The notes: a model not told the origin generated them from the sequence alone. Numbered from the stretch's first letter, positions 1-8,429 are shown. The stretch is DNA of 64,000 nt from an uncultured Chlorobiota bacterium (GCA_947311255.1 CAMZKL010000003.1:59829-123828); one strand, 5' to 3'. Translations and numbers: made by a program.

Positions 1-1
1 A

Positions 2-88
2 GTTCATTCTATATTAACTGAGCCACAAAATTTAACAGTTAATACAATCAATAAATATTTAGAGTTTAAAGCAAAAGGAATGATTTAA
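2..88 (+). CDS. C-terminal end of an unknown protein (5' end outside window)
   Basis: An open frame enters from the left edge and runs 28 codons to a TAA at 86-88. The visible tail includes LTEPQNLTVNTINKYLEFK and ends in GMI. This is too short to identify. The TAA stop lies inside the left arm of the inverted repeat at 85-137, so that hairpin probably also ends transcription. Reading this frame as coding is an inference from its openness, its residue composition and the position of the terminator-like hairpin. Confidence 0.45.
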   Translation, partial: VHSILTEPQNLTVNTINKYLEFKAKGMI

Positions 89-137
89 GGGGACTTCTAA
101 AAATTCATTCGTATCAAGATTTTAGAAGTTCCCTTAA
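85..137. repeat. Inverted repeat, family A copy 1 (hairpin between convergent genes)
   Basis: Two 18-base arms (85-102 and 120-137) are complementary except for one position and enclose a 17-base loop. A second copy at 16183-16228 lies in the opposite orientation. It shares the arm core GGGGACTTCTAAAA and nearly the whole loop (ATTCATTCG, then T or C, then ATCAA). Both copies sit between two convergent genes, so they may act as bidirectional terminators. The conserved loop goes beyond what a simple terminator needs. Confidence 0.8.
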
Positions 138-139
138 GT

Positions 140-346
140 TTAATTTTCAATATTATCAAACAAAGAAGGATAATCTCTATCAAACTGCCCAAGCACCTCT
201 GTCATAACAGTTTCTCGAATAAATCTTGATTTATTTTTAATCTTATATTTTTTACAGTACTTTTCAAATGCCTGAAGCTCAAGGTTGTTAAATAAGAATT
301 GTACTGTATGTTTACGTTTTAAATTTTCTTTTTTATTAACAGACAT
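140..346 (-). CDS. Small ribbon-helix-helix-like protein
   Basis: This 68-residue basic protein has a short polar N-terminus (SVNKKENLKRKHTVQFLF). A predicted beta strand is then followed by two helices in the segment ELQAFEKYCKKYKIKNKSRF, and the protein ends in an acidic tail. That layout resembles the small CopG/MetJ-type ribbon-helix-helix proteins common in Bacteroidota, which bind DNA as dimers and often repress their own promoter. A strong Bacteroidota-type promoter lies just upstream (367-397). The function is inferred from fold-like appearance only. No toxin partner is visible on either side. Confidence 0.7.
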   Translation of the reverse strand: MSVNKKENLKRKHTVQFLFNNLELQAFEKYCKKYKIKNKSRFIRETVMTEVLGQFDRDYPSLFDNIEN

Positions 347-366
347 AGTTTAGAATGAAATTTTCA

Positions 367-397
367 CAAAGTTATGTTTTTTTTATATCTGTACAAA
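367..397 (-). promoter_or_regulatory. Bacteroidota-type promoter of the small RHH-like gene
   Basis: Read on the minus strand, TTTG (394-397) is followed after exactly 19 bases by TAACTTTG (367-374). This fits the Bacteroidota consensus TTTG / TAnnTTTG. The start codon at 346 lies about 20 bases downstream. Confidence 0.7.
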
Positions 398-448
398 ACT
401 GATTTAAAGCATAATTAAAAAATTTAATTAATAAACTTGAAAAAGTAT

Positions 449-478
449 TTTGCAAACAAAAAAATATGTTTATTTTTG
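449..478 (+). promoter_or_regulatory. Promoter of the tRNA gene
   Basis: TTTG (449-452) is followed after 18 bases by TATTTTTG (471-478), a good match to the Bacteroidota promoter. The tRNA begins 20 bases after the -7 element. Confidence 0.7.
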
Positions 479-497
479 CATCTCGAAATTAAATTTG

Positions 498-571
498 GGG
501 CCCATAGCTCAGCTGGTTAGAGCACCTGACTCATAATCAGGGGGTCCATGGTTCGAGCCCATGTGGGCCCA
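498..571 (+). tRNA. tRNA with CAU anticodon (Met elongator or Ile2)
   Basis: A complete cloverleaf can be drawn. The acceptor arm is GGGCCCA (498-504) with TGGGCCC (564-570). The D stem is GCTC/GAGC, and the anticodon stem CCTGA/TCAGG has loop CTCATAA, giving anticodon CAU at 532-534. The T stem is CATGG/CCATG with loop TTCGAGC, and the discriminator is A571. CCA is not encoded. The anticodon alone does not separate elongator Met from Ile2, whose C34 is changed to lysidine by TilS. Pairs 4-69 and 5-68 are both C-G, which in E. coli are features of tRNA-Ile2 rather than tRNA-Met, so Ile2 is a real possibility. Confidence 0.95.
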
Positions 572-591
572 CAATTCATGATTGTTTCTAA

Positions 592-628
592 AACACCTTG
601 CTAAATTTTATGCAAGGTGTTTTTTTTT
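592..628 (+). terminator. Intrinsic terminator of the tRNA gene
   Basis: A perfect 10-bp stem (AACACCTTGC at 592-601 with GCAAGGTGTT at 612-621) and a 10-base loop are followed at once by a run of eight or more T. This is a classical rho-independent terminator 20 bases after the tRNA. Confidence 0.9.
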
Positions 629-668
629 GAAAAATACAACTAATTTTCCATACCAAAGCAACTATTTT

Positions 669-698
669 TTTGTTTTTTTACACAAAATTATACCTTTG
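669..698 (+). promoter_or_regulatory. Promoter of the SPFH / zinc-ribbon pair
   Basis: TTTG (669-672) and TACCTTTG (691-698) are separated by 18 bases and fit the Bacteroidota consensus. The start codon of the SPFH gene lies 41 bases after the -7 element. Confidence 0.65.
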
Positions 699-739
699 TT
701 TGTTCACTTACTATTAAAAATAGCATAAAAAATATAAAT

Positions 740-1843
740 ATGGGAATTTTCAGTAAATTAAGAGGAGAATTAATTGATGTTATAGATTGGTTAGACAGTA
801 GCAATGATACAATAGCATACAGATTCCAAAGACAAGGAAACGAAATAAAAAACGGAGCACAACTTACAGTTAGAGAATCGCAAGTTGCAGTTTTCGTTAA
901 CGAAGGTAAAATAGGTGATGTTTTTCCTCCGGGAAGATATGAGCTTACTACTCAAAACCTGCCAATACTTACAACTTTAAATGCCTGGATACACGGATTT
1001 AACAGCCCTTTCAAAGCAGAAGTATATTTTATAAACACTAAAAGATTTACAAATCAAAAATGGGGAACTCCTAATGTTTTTTATTTAAGAGATTCTGATT
1101 TTGGACGAGTAAGTTTAAGAGCATTTGGAACTTATACAATGAAAGTTTCTGACCCCGTTAAGTTTATTCAAGAAGTTTTAGGAACAAGTGGAGATTTCTC
1201 AACAAGCGATATTAATTCTGAAATGAGAAGCCTAATTGTTACACAGTTTATTGATGCAGTTGGTGAAAGCAAAATTCCATTGCTTGATATGGCTCAGAAT
1301 TATAAAGACATTTCAAATTTTTGTCAAGAAAAATTAGGAGATGAATTCTTAGAATATGGTCTTGAAATTACTAAATTTTTAGTTTCAAGTATAAGTTTAC
1401 CTGAACATTTACAAAAAAAGTTAGACGAAGGAACAGGAATGAGTATGCTTGGAGACATGGACAAATATTCTCAAATGAAATCTGCCGAAGCAATGGAAAG
1501 TGCAGCGGGTAATACTAGTATGGGCGGAGGAATGGAAGGCATGATGGGTATGGCAATGATGCAACAAATGATGAATCAAAACCAAATGATGCAAGGACAA
1601 AAAAATCAAACAAATTCTGCACCGCCACCGCCACCTGTTGTTCAATACTTTGTTTCAGTTGACGGAAAACAACAAGGTCCTTTCAAACCAGAAACCCTTC
1701 AACAAATGGTTGCAAATGGTAGCATAACAAAACAAACTTATGTTTGGAAACAAGGTATGTCGGCTTGGAAAACTGCTGGAGAAGTAGCAGAATTTTCTGA
1801 ATTATTTGGTGCAACTCCACCTCCACCACCGCCACCAATGTAA
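740..1843 (+). CDS. SPFH-domain protein with C-terminal GYF_2 domain (YdjI-like)
   Basis: The 367-residue protein has no signal peptide. Residues 1 to about 250 resemble the bacterial SPFH/Band-7 group typified by Bacillus YdjI. A Met-, Gly- and Gln-rich linker follows (about 252-290, with runs such as GGGMEGMMGMAMMQQMM). Next come a proline run, a GYF_2-like domain (about 298-350, with YFVSVDGKQQGPF and a later W), and a C-terminal proline string. SPFH proteins form membrane-associated scaffolds, and GYF domains bind proline-rich peptides, so the poly-Pro tail could be a ligand for the protein's own or a neighbour's GYF domain (inference). The next gene encodes a zinc-ribbon membrane protein like YdjG. 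In Bacillus, YdjG, YdjH and YdjI work with PspA in the envelope-stress response; no PspA gene is in view. Confidence 0.8.
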   Translation: MGIFSKLRGELIDVIDWLDSSNDTIAYRFQRQGNEIKNGAQLTVRESQVAVFVNEGKIGDVFPPGRYELTTQNLPILTTLNAWIHGFNSPFKAEVYFINTKRFTNQKWGTPNVFYLRDSDFGRVSLRAFGTYTMKVSDPVKFIQEVLGTSGDFSTSDINSEMRSLIVTQFIDAVGESKIPLLDMAQNYKDISNFCQEKLGDEFLEYGLEITKFLVSSISLPEHLQKKLDEGTGMSMLGDMDKYSQMKSAEAMESAAGNTSMGGGMEGMMGMAMMQQMMNQNQMMQGQKNQTNSAPPPPPVVQYFVSVDGKQQGPFKPETLQQMVANGSITKQTYVWKQGMSAWKTAGEVAEFSELFGATPPPPPPPM

Positions 1844-1869
1844 AACTAAAAACATTTTATTTTTACTGT

Positions 1870-1911
1870 CTTATTCATAACAAAATACATATATGTTTTG
1901 TTATGAATAAG
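1870..1911. repeat. Perfect 16-bp inverted repeat between the SPFH and zinc-ribbon genes
   Basis: CTTATTCATAACAAAA (1870-1885) and its exact reverse complement (1896-1911) flank a 10-base loop, in the 107-base gap between two co-directional genes. No T-tract follows, so it is not a standard terminator. It could stabilise the 3' end of the first transcript or set the ratio between the two genes. This is inference from structure only. Confidence 0.7.
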
Positions 1912-1950
1912 TTAGCATAACTTTCATTTCAATAACATATATTTGCTATA

Positions 1951-3069
1951 GTGCCAGAAAAAAAAACAACAAAAAGCAAACAAAATGAAATTAGCTGTAA
2001 TAACTGCGGAGCAGAACTAGTTTTTGCTCCTGGAACTGGCAGCTTAAAATGTCAATATTGTGGTTCAATAAATAAAATTGAAGTTGATGAAAATAAAATA
2101 AAAGAAGCAATTGAAGAATTGGATTATAATAAATATGTTAATGAATATGATACAGCTCCAAAGATAAAAATTACAACCGTAAAATGCGATGATTGCGGTG
2201 CAGAAACAACTTTCAATACAAATATTGTTTCCGACAATTGTGATTTTTGTGGTAGCCCATTAGTATCAAAAGAAGCACATATTTCGCAAATAATTGCACC
2301 AAAAGCTATGCTTCCTTTCAAAATTAAGCAAAAAGAAGGCTTTAAATTATACGAAAAATGGATAAAAGGACTTTGGTTTGCTCCAAATAAATTAAAAAAA
2401 CAATCTCGCCAAACTGAAGATTTATCTGGAATTTATACTCCCTTTTGGACATACGATTCTAATACTTACACAAATTATAGTGGACAAAGAGGCGATTACT
2501 ATTACACAACAGAAAGGTACTATGAAAACGGGCAACAAAAATCAAGACAAGTTCGCCATACAAGATGGAGAAGCGTAAGTGGCAGAGTAAACAATTATTT
2601 TGACGACATCATGATACACGCAAGTCATTCATTACCACGTAAATATGTCAATAAATTAGAGCCGTGGGATTTACAAAACCTTGTCCCTTATAACTCAAAA
2701 TATTTAGCTGGTTTTAAATCCGAAACGTACAGAATTGCTTTGCCCGAAGGATTTACATTTGCAAAAGCAAAAATGGAACCTGTCATTAGAAATTCTGTAT
2801 ATTATGATATTGGTGGAGATGAGCAAAGGATTTCACACTTAACAACTCATTATAATAATACAAGTTTCAAACATATTTTATTGCCTGTTTGGTTAAGTGC
2901 ATACAAATATAAAGACAAAGTTTACAGATTTTTAATAAACGGAAGAACAGGAAATGTGCAAGGTGAAAGACCTTGGAGTTGGATTAAAATTTCTCTTGCT
3001 ATTCTATTGGGTCTTGCAATTGCAGGAGCTTTGTTCTATTTTTTTGATGAATACCAACAAGAAATGTAA
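1951..3069 (+). CDS. Double zinc-ribbon membrane protein (YdjG-like, TFIIB-type zinc ribbons)
   Basis: The 372-residue protein begins with GTG. The start is fixed because the first zinc ribbon begins at residue 16 and a stop lies just upstream. Ribbon 1 uses C16, C19, C34 and C37. Ribbon 2 uses C79, C82, C97 and C100 and ends in CDFCGSPL. A long middle region rich in Trp and Tyr follows, and one membrane segment lies near the C-terminus (about 345-365, SLAILLGLAIAGALFYFF) with a short tail. This architecture matches Bacillus YdjG, a partner of PspA at the membrane. A TATATTTG element at 1938-1945 lies so close that a leaderless transcript is possible, although no good -33 box is seen. The 3' end is 3 bases from the convergent glutathione peroxidase gene. 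Confidence 0.8.
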   Translation: MPEKKTTKSKQNEISCNNCGAELVFAPGTGSLKCQYCGSINKIEVDENKIKEAIEELDYNKYVNEYDTAPKIKITTVKCDDCGAETTFNTNIVSDNCDFCGSPLVSKEAHISQIIAPKAMLPFKIKQKEGFKLYEKWIKGLWFAPNKLKKQSRQTEDLSGIYTPFWTYDSNTYTNYSGQRGDYYYTTERYYENGQQKSRQVRHTRWRSVSGRVNNYFDDIMIHASHSLPRKYVNKLEPWDLQNLVPYNSKYLAGFKSETYRIALPEGFTFAKAKMEPVIRNSVYYDIGGDEQRISHLTTHYNNTSFKHILLPVWLSAYKYKDKVYRFLINGRTGNVQGERPWSWIKISLAILLGLAIAGALFYFFDEYQQEM

Positions 3070-3072
3070 TCT

Positions 3073-3603
3073 TTATTTCTCAATAAGTTTAATTATTCGC
3101 TCATCAAAAGGCTTTGTTCTTGAAGAAAAATATTCTACTAATTTACCGTCTTCATCAATAAAATATTTTTGAAAATTCCATTTTACTTTTGAATCCAAAA
3201 TTTTATTTTCATCTTTGTTTGTTAACCATTTATAAACATCATGTTTCTTTTTCCCTTTCACATGAATTTTTGACATCATTTGAAAACTAACACCATAATT
3301 TTGTGTGCAAAATTGATTAATCATTTTATCTGTCCCTGGTTCTTGTTTTAAAAAATCATTTGACGGAAATCCTAAAATAACTAAACCATTTTTTTTATAT
3401 TTCTTATTAAGTTTTTCCAAATCTTCATATTGTGGCGTGTAGCCGCATTTTGAAGCAGTATTTACAATTAATACTTTTTTCCCTTTTAGTTCCTTAAATT
3501 TAAAAACATTCCCCTCAATAGTTTTAGCCTCCAAATCGTAAAAACTTTGGGCATTTATGCTTAAAGCAAAGAATAATAATATAAATATGTGAATAATTTT
3601 CAT
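3073..3603 (-). CDS. Glutathione peroxidase family thiol peroxidase, exported
   Basis: The 176-residue protein has a signal peptide (residues 1 to about 18, ending SINA) followed by the GPx thioredoxin-like fold. The peroxidatic cysteine is C53 in NTASKCGYTPQ, where some family members have selenocysteine. The FPSNDF block and the WNFQKYFID block with its catalytic Trp and Asn are present. Bacterial members usually reduce hydroperoxides with thioredoxin rather than glutathione. The signal peptide suggests a periplasmic role in peroxide defence. It lies 12 bases downstream of the Asp-box protein gene on the same strand and may share its transcript. Confidence 0.92.
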   Translation of the reverse strand: MKIIHIFILLFFALSINAQSFYDLEAKTIEGNVFKFKELKGKKVLIVNTASKCGYTPQYEDLEKLNKKYKKNGLVILGFPSNDFLKQEPGTDKMINQFCTQNYGVSFQMMSKIHVKGKKKHDVYKWLTNKDENKILDSKVKWNFQKYFIDEDGKLVEYFSSRTKPFDERIIKLIEK

Positions 3604-3615
3604 AATAGTAAGTTG

Positions 3616-5181
3616 TTATTTCTGGTAAATAATTTTTGTAGTTTTTATATTTTTTCCATCAGAAAACTTGAAAAAATAAATTCCGGAATCTAAATTATAA
3701 TCCTTTGCATTAAAAGTTCTCACATATTTTCCTCTTGAAAGCTCTTCGTTATTATGTATTGAATATATTTCTTTTCCAAGAATATCTATAACTGACAATG
3801 AAATTGTTGACTCCTCTATAATTTTAAAAGAAAAATAAAATTCATTATCAGAAGGATTTGGATAAACTTCGGACACTAAAAAGTCTTCTTTTCTTTCTAT
3901 TCCGGAACCATCAGAAACTATTGTTCTTACGCTCAAATTTCCGCCATCTGCTCTTGCCCAAATAGGAACAACTTTACCAGCGTGAACACTGATATTTGTA
4001 TAGTCTCCAAAAAAAACAGTTGATGAAGGATTAAATGGGGTTTCACTTATTTTAACATTCTCAAAACTTGTTCCTCCATCATCAGAAATTGCTAAATAAA
4101 CATCAGTTTTATTATCTGAATAATTTCTTCTGTCATAAAAAACAAAATATAATTTTCCGTTTGTTTGGTCAATATCCATCCAAGTAAAAAATTGTTGTTT
4201 ACTATTTCCTATTGCATCATTATTAACTCTAATTTTATTACTCCAACTTGCTCCACCGTCAACTGATTTTATTAACCAAACATCAGTATCATCAGTTCCG
4301 TTTTCTTGGTCAGTCCAATTGATATATATTGTTCCGTTATATGCACCACCGCTTGTGTCGCATTTTGTAACAGGCAAACCATTGCATCTATATATGCCAG
4401 GAACATCATAAGCCCAACCTCCGGGAAAAGTTGTAACAAACACATCTTCATTTAACCAAGATACCCCTTGATCTGTTGATTTATCAAAGATTATTCCATT
4501 AGTCCCATCAGCTTTTTTCCCTGCCCAAGCAACATAAATTTCACCATTTGGACCAACTGCGGGAACAGCTCCTTCAACAGTATTGTCATCATCAAGACAA
4601 TCTCCGGAAGTTTGATTTATTTGAATTGCAGATGACCAAGTCTCACCTGCATCTTCAGATTTTGAGAACATAATATTTGAATAATCATTAGTATTTGAAC
4701 TATTATAGGCATCAAATTGAGTCCATGTTACATATATATTGTTATTTGACCTATCAATTGAAATCCATTCTTTGTCTTGTACTTTAGAACCATTAAGACC
4801 GGCATAAGTCCCATCATTCCAACTAGCCCCTCCGTCAGTTGATTTTTGGCAAACTATTCTATCAATCCAACTTCCAGAAACAGGATTAGAAAGATGAAAA
4901 AAATAGAAATCACCATTAACATCACAAGCGATTGCAGGGTCTCCCCAAACTCCATATTCCGAACTTTCTAAAGTTTGTTCTGTCCATGAATTGCCTCCAT
5001 CATCAGAATAATAATACGAATTTAAATTTGCTCCGGCAACTATTTCGTCTGTATTGTTTGGGTTTACTTCAATAGACGGTTCATTTGGCGAATCTGTTTC
5101 ATCAATAATTACAACTTGATATTGTGCATTTAGTGTAATATTAAATATAATTATAAGTATTATGAGTTGTATTATCTTCAT
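3616..5181 (-). CDS. Secreted Asp-box (BNR) beta-propeller protein with T9SS type A sorting domain
   Basis: The 521-residue protein has a signal peptide (about 1-19). At least six Asp-box repeats follow, for example SDDGGNSWTEQ, STDGGASWND, SEDAGETWSS, STDQGVSWLN, SVDGGASWSN and SDDGGTSFEN. These mark the blade loops of sialidase-type propellers. The last 80 residues or so (from SEVYPNPSDNEFYFSF to the terminal KTTKIIYQK) form a T9SS type A sorting domain, so the protein should cross the outer membrane by type IX secretion and be released or anchored at the surface. I did not find the sialidase FRIP motif or its arginine triad, so enzyme activity is not supported. A binding or structural propeller is equally likely. 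Confidence 0.85.
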   Translation of the reverse strand: MKIIQLIILIIIFNITLNAQYQVVIIDETDSPNEPSIEVNPNNTDEIVAGANLNSYYYSDDGGNSWTEQTLESSEYGVWGDPAIACDVNGDFYFFHLSNPVSGSWIDRIVCQKSTDGGASWNDGTYAGLNGSKVQDKEWISIDRSNNNIYVTWTQFDAYNSSNTNDYSNIMFSKSEDAGETWSSAIQINQTSGDCLDDDNTVEGAVPAVGPNGEIYVAWAGKKADGTNGIIFDKSTDQGVSWLNEDVFVTTFPGGWAYDVPGIYRCNGLPVTKCDTSGGAYNGTIYINWTDQENGTDDTDVWLIKSVDGGASWSNKIRVNNDAIGNSKQQFFTWMDIDQTNGKLYFVFYDRRNYSDNKTDVYLAISDDGGTSFENVKISETPFNPSSTVFFGDYTNISVHAGKVVPIWARADGGNLSVRTIVSDGSGIERKEDFLVSEVYPNPSDNEFYFSFKIIEESTISLSVIDILGKEIYSIHNNEELSRGKYVRTFNAKDYNLDSGIYFFKFSDGKNIKTTKIIYQK

Positions 5182-5309
5182 ATGTCTATGTATAAAAGTT
5201 TAAATTAAAAGTTAATTTGCATATATTAAAAAGGCTCAGAAATTTATTGTTTACCTTAAGTGTAAAATAAAACATTTAAACAAAGATTAAATAACATCGT
5301 TTGGTTGCA

Positions 5310-8177
5310 TTATTTATATTCCTCAATTGGCGAACATGTACAAAATAAATTTCTGTCGCCAAAAGCATCATCAATTCTGCCAACAGGAATTTGAAATTTG
5401 TTTGCTCTTATATGTTCCAAAGGAAATGCAGCTATTTCTCTGGAATAACTATGATTCCAATGGTTTGAAATTAAAACTTGCTCTGTGTGAGGTGCATTTT
5501 TTAAAGGATTGTCAGTTTTGTCAGATTTACCGTTTTTAATGTCTTGTATTTCATCATAAATTGAAATCATTGATTTTATAAACTTATCCATTTCATATTT
5601 AGATTCACTTTCAGTAGGCTCAACCATCAAAGTTCCGTGAACAGGAAAAGATAGAGTTGGAGCATGAAATCCGTAATCCATCAACCTTTTTGCAATATCC
5701 GACTCTGAAATATCTGCCTCTGTTTTAAAATTTCTACATTCTAAAATCATTTCATGGGCAACGTAACCATTTACTCCGGTGTATAATATTTTGAAATATT
5801 TTTTTAATGAAGCTGCTATGTAATTAGCATTTAAAATTGCTGTTTTTGTTGATTTTAACAAACCTTCTGCACCTAACATCTTTAGATAACCATGTGTAAT
5901 ACCTAATATACTTGCACTACCCCAAGGAGCTGCCGAAATTGCTTTTATTGCTTTTTTTCCACCGGTTTTAACAATAGGATGCCCGGGTAAAAATTCAGAT
6001 AAGTGCTTAGCTACAGCAACTGGTCCAACACCGGGACCGCCACCTCCATGAGGAATTGCAAAAGTTTTATGTAAGTTTAAATGGCAAACGTCCGCTCCAA
6101 TTGTTGAAGGATTTGTAATTCCTACCTGAGCATTCATATTTGCACCATCCATATATACTTGCCCTCCATTTTCATGAATAATTTCACACATTTTTATTGC
6201 ATCACTTTCAAAAACGCCATGTGTAGAAGGGTATGTAATCATAAATGCTGCTAAATTTTCTTTATACTGTTTTGCTTTTATTTTCAAATCTTCAACATCA
6301 ATATTTCCTTTTTCATCACAATTAACAATAATAACTTTCATTCCTGCCATAATAGCACTAGCAGGATTTGTTCCATGTGCAGAAGATGGAATTAAAACTA
6401 CATTCCTATGTCCCTGATTTATACTTTTATAATATTCCCGAATTAGCATAAGCCCTGTATATTCTCCTGATGCTCCTGAGTTGGGCTGAAAAGTAATATC
6501 ATCAAAACCCGTAATTTCTAATAAATCACTTGCAAGTTCTTTAAATATTTGATGATAACCACCAACTTGTCTTTTGGGTACAAAAGGATGTATTTCTCCA
6601 AGCTGAGGACTACTAAGAGGCATCATTAAACTTGCAGGGTTTAATTTCATAGTACAAGAACCTAATGAAATCATAGAATGAGTTAAAGACATATCTTTTC
6701 GTTCAAGAGTTTTTATATAACGCATCATTTCAGTCTCAGACCGGAAATTTTTAAAAACATCTTGTTCTAAGAAATTTGTTTTTCTTTTAAATTTAGAGTT
6801 AAATCCAAAAGTTTCCTTTATTTTTGATATTCTTTCAAATTCTTTTCCTAATGCAAGAGAAAATATTCTTAAAATTACATTCAAATCTGCAATAGAAGTT
6901 GTTTCGTTAATACTAATTCCTATTTTTTTATCAGAGAAATACCTAAAATTTACTTTTTTTCTTAAAGCTATTTTCTTGAACTCTTTAATTGAAACCAATT
7001 GTGGCAATTCTATATTTAAAGTATCAAAAAAGTTTTCATTAGTCTGATTATAACCAAGTTCAGCGACTTTTTTAGATAAAACATTAGCTTTTGCATTTAT
7101 TGAACTTGCAATATTAATTAATCCTTCATTTCCATGATATACAGCATACATTCCTGCCATTGTTGCAAGCAAAGCCTGAGCGGTGCAAATATTTGAAGTA
7201 GCTTTTTCACGTTTTATATGTTGCTCTCTTGTTTGTAAAGCCATCCTTAAAGCTCTATTTCCATGAATGTCTTTTGAAACCCCTATTATACGTCCAGGAA
7301 TTTTTCTTTTAAAGCTTTCTCTTGTAGCAAAATAAGCAGCATGAGGCCCTCCAAAGCCTAACGGAACTCCAAGTCTTTGTGTAGTCCCAAAAACTATATC
7401 TGCACCCCATTCACCAGGAGGTGTTAAAATTGCTAAACTAAGAATGTCAGCAGCAACACTAACAAGAATTTCTTTTTCGTGTGCCTTTTTTGTAAATTCT
7501 GAAAAATCACAAACTTTTCCGTCATTTCCAGGGTACTGAACAATTGCACCAAAAACTTTATTATGTAAATCAAAGGTCTTAAAATCTCCTATTTCAACTT
7601 TTATGTTAAGTGGGTCAGCTTTTCCAAGTATAACCTCTATTGTTTGAGGGAAAGTATTTTTATCAACAAAAAGAACATCAACACCTTCTTTTATGGCTTT
7701 TCTTTTTCTGTTATTAAACATCATAATCATTGCTTCAGATGCTGCTGTTGCCTCATCCAGAAGTGAAGCATTTGCAATTTCGCATGCTGTTAGTTCTGTT
7801 ATAACTGTTTGAAAGTTAAGGAGAGCCTCCAATCTTCCTTGTGAAATTTCTGCCTGATATGGTGTGTAGGAAGTGTACCAAACCGGATTTTCAAGAATAT
7901 TTCTTATAATAACTGCAGGGCTGATAGTGTTATAATATCCTGTTCCAATATATGTTTTATATATTTTATTTTTGGCAATAATTTTAGCGAAATATTTTTG
8001 ATATTCGTATTCACTCATTGCTTTATCTAACTCAAGTCCCTTTTTCATTAATATTGAATCCGGAACAATTTTATTAATTAGTTCATCAACAGACGATAAT
8101 CCTATTGTTGATAACATTTCTTTTATCTCATTTTCTTGAGATCCTATGTGACGTTTTGAAAATTTTGTTGTTTTCAT
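5310..8177 (-). CDS. gcvP: Glycine dehydrogenase (decarboxylating), P protein of the glycine cleavage system
   Basis: At 955 residues this is a full-length fused P protein (E. coli GcvP is 957 residues), not the split gcvPA/gcvPB form. The pyridoxal-phosphate lysine is K704 in HLNLHKTFAIPHGGGGPG. The N-half includes the FTPYQAEI-like block (YTPYQAEISQGRLE) and RTREQHIKREKATSNICT-type sequence (TREQHIKREKATSNIC). The enzyme decarboxylates glycine and passes the aminomethyl group to lipoyl-GcvH, whose gene is at 45265-45645; gcvT is not in the window. A TAACTTTG element on the minus strand (8234-8241) lies 57 bases upstream of the start and may be the -7 box, but no clear -33 box is present. 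No glycine riboswitch was recognised in the leader. Confidence 0.97.
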   Translation of the reverse strand: MKTTKFSKRHIGSQENEIKEMLSTIGLSSVDELINKIVPDSILMKKGLELDKAMSEYEYQKYFAKIIAKNKIYKTYIGTGYYNTISPAVIIRNILENPVWYTSYTPYQAEISQGRLEALLNFQTVITELTACEIANASLLDEATAASEAMIMMFNNRKRKAIKEGVDVLFVDKNTFPQTIEVILGKADPLNIKVEIGDFKTFDLHNKVFGAIVQYPGNDGKVCDFSEFTKKAHEKEILVSVAADILSLAILTPPGEWGADIVFGTTQRLGVPLGFGGPHAAYFATRESFKRKIPGRIIGVSKDIHGNRALRMALQTREQHIKREKATSNICTAQALLATMAGMYAVYHGNEGLINIASSINAKANVLSKKVAELGYNQTNENFFDTLNIELPQLVSIKEFKKIALRKKVNFRYFSDKKIGISINETTSIADLNVILRIFSLALGKEFERISKIKETFGFNSKFKRKTNFLEQDVFKNFRSETEMMRYIKTLERKDMSLTHSMISLGSCTMKLNPASLMMPLSSPQLGEIHPFVPKRQVGGYHQIFKELASDLLEITGFDDITFQPNSGASGEYTGLMLIREYYKSINQGHRNVVLIPSSAHGTNPASAIMAGMKVIIVNCDEKGNIDVEDLKIKAKQYKENLAAFMITYPSTHGVFESDAIKMCEIIHENGGQVYMDGANMNAQVGITNPSTIGADVCHLNLHKTFAIPHGGGGPGVGPVAVAKHLSEFLPGHPIVKTGGKKAIKAISAAPWGSASILGITHGYLKMLGAEGLLKSTKTAILNANYIAASLKKYFKILYTGVNGYVAHEMILECRNFKTEADISESDIAKRLMDYGFHAPTLSFPVHGTLMVEPTESESKYEMDKFIKSMISIYDEIQDIKNGKSDKTDNPLKNAPHTEQVLISNHWNHSYSREIAAFPLEHIRANKFQIPVGRIDDAFGDRNLFCTCSPIEEYK

Positions 8178-8370
8178 GCTAACTACCTTATTATCAAATA
8201 AATAATAAATAAAATTAAAAAATAAAAAGTATTCAAAGTTAGTTATTTGATTTAACTTTTAGATGTTTTTTATTAAAAAATAAATATTTTTTAATCGTTG
8301 TTTTATAAATCCTATATTTTGTTATATTTTAACGTGTTACATATAAATTAACAAATGAAAATATCTAAAT

Positions 8371-8384
8371 ATGACAATTATCAT
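8371..8384. promoter_or_regulatory. Candidate operator of the ArsR-type repressor
   Basis: ATGACAATTATCAT is a near-perfect 14-base palindrome (six of seven pairs). It lies directly against the -33 box of the promoter of the downstream ArsR-family gene. ArsR/SmtB proteins commonly bind such ATGA-n6-TCAT-like sites and repress their own gene. The assignment is by position and shape only. Confidence 0.45.
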
Positions 8385-8414
8385 TTTGTACGTTTAAAAC
8401 TCTTTTTATTTTTG
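8385..8414 (+). promoter_or_regulatory. Promoter of the ArsR-family gene
   Basis: TTTG (8385-8388) and TATTTTTG (8407-8414) are separated by 18 bases. The promoter lies inside the upstream extension of the ArsR reading frame. It therefore supports starting translation at ATG 8430 rather than ATG 8355. Confidence 0.6.
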
Positions 8415-8429
8415 TGCAAAACATTAAAA

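Noticed and set aside
1421..1645. Histidine-rich minus-strand frame opposite the SPFH gene
   Set aside because: It is a shadow of the Met/Gln-rich linker and proline codons of the plus-strand gene, with no support of its own.
3616..5181. Calling the Asp-box protein a sialidase
   Set aside because: Asp-boxes alone are not specific, and I could not find the FRIP motif or the catalytic arginine triad, so only a secreted beta-propeller is claimed.
8355..8429. N-terminal extension of the ArsR gene starting at ATG 8355
   Set aside because: The segment contains a well-matched promoter (8385-8414), and the extra residues are hydrophobic and unlike any ArsR N-terminus. ATG 8430 gives a normal protein.
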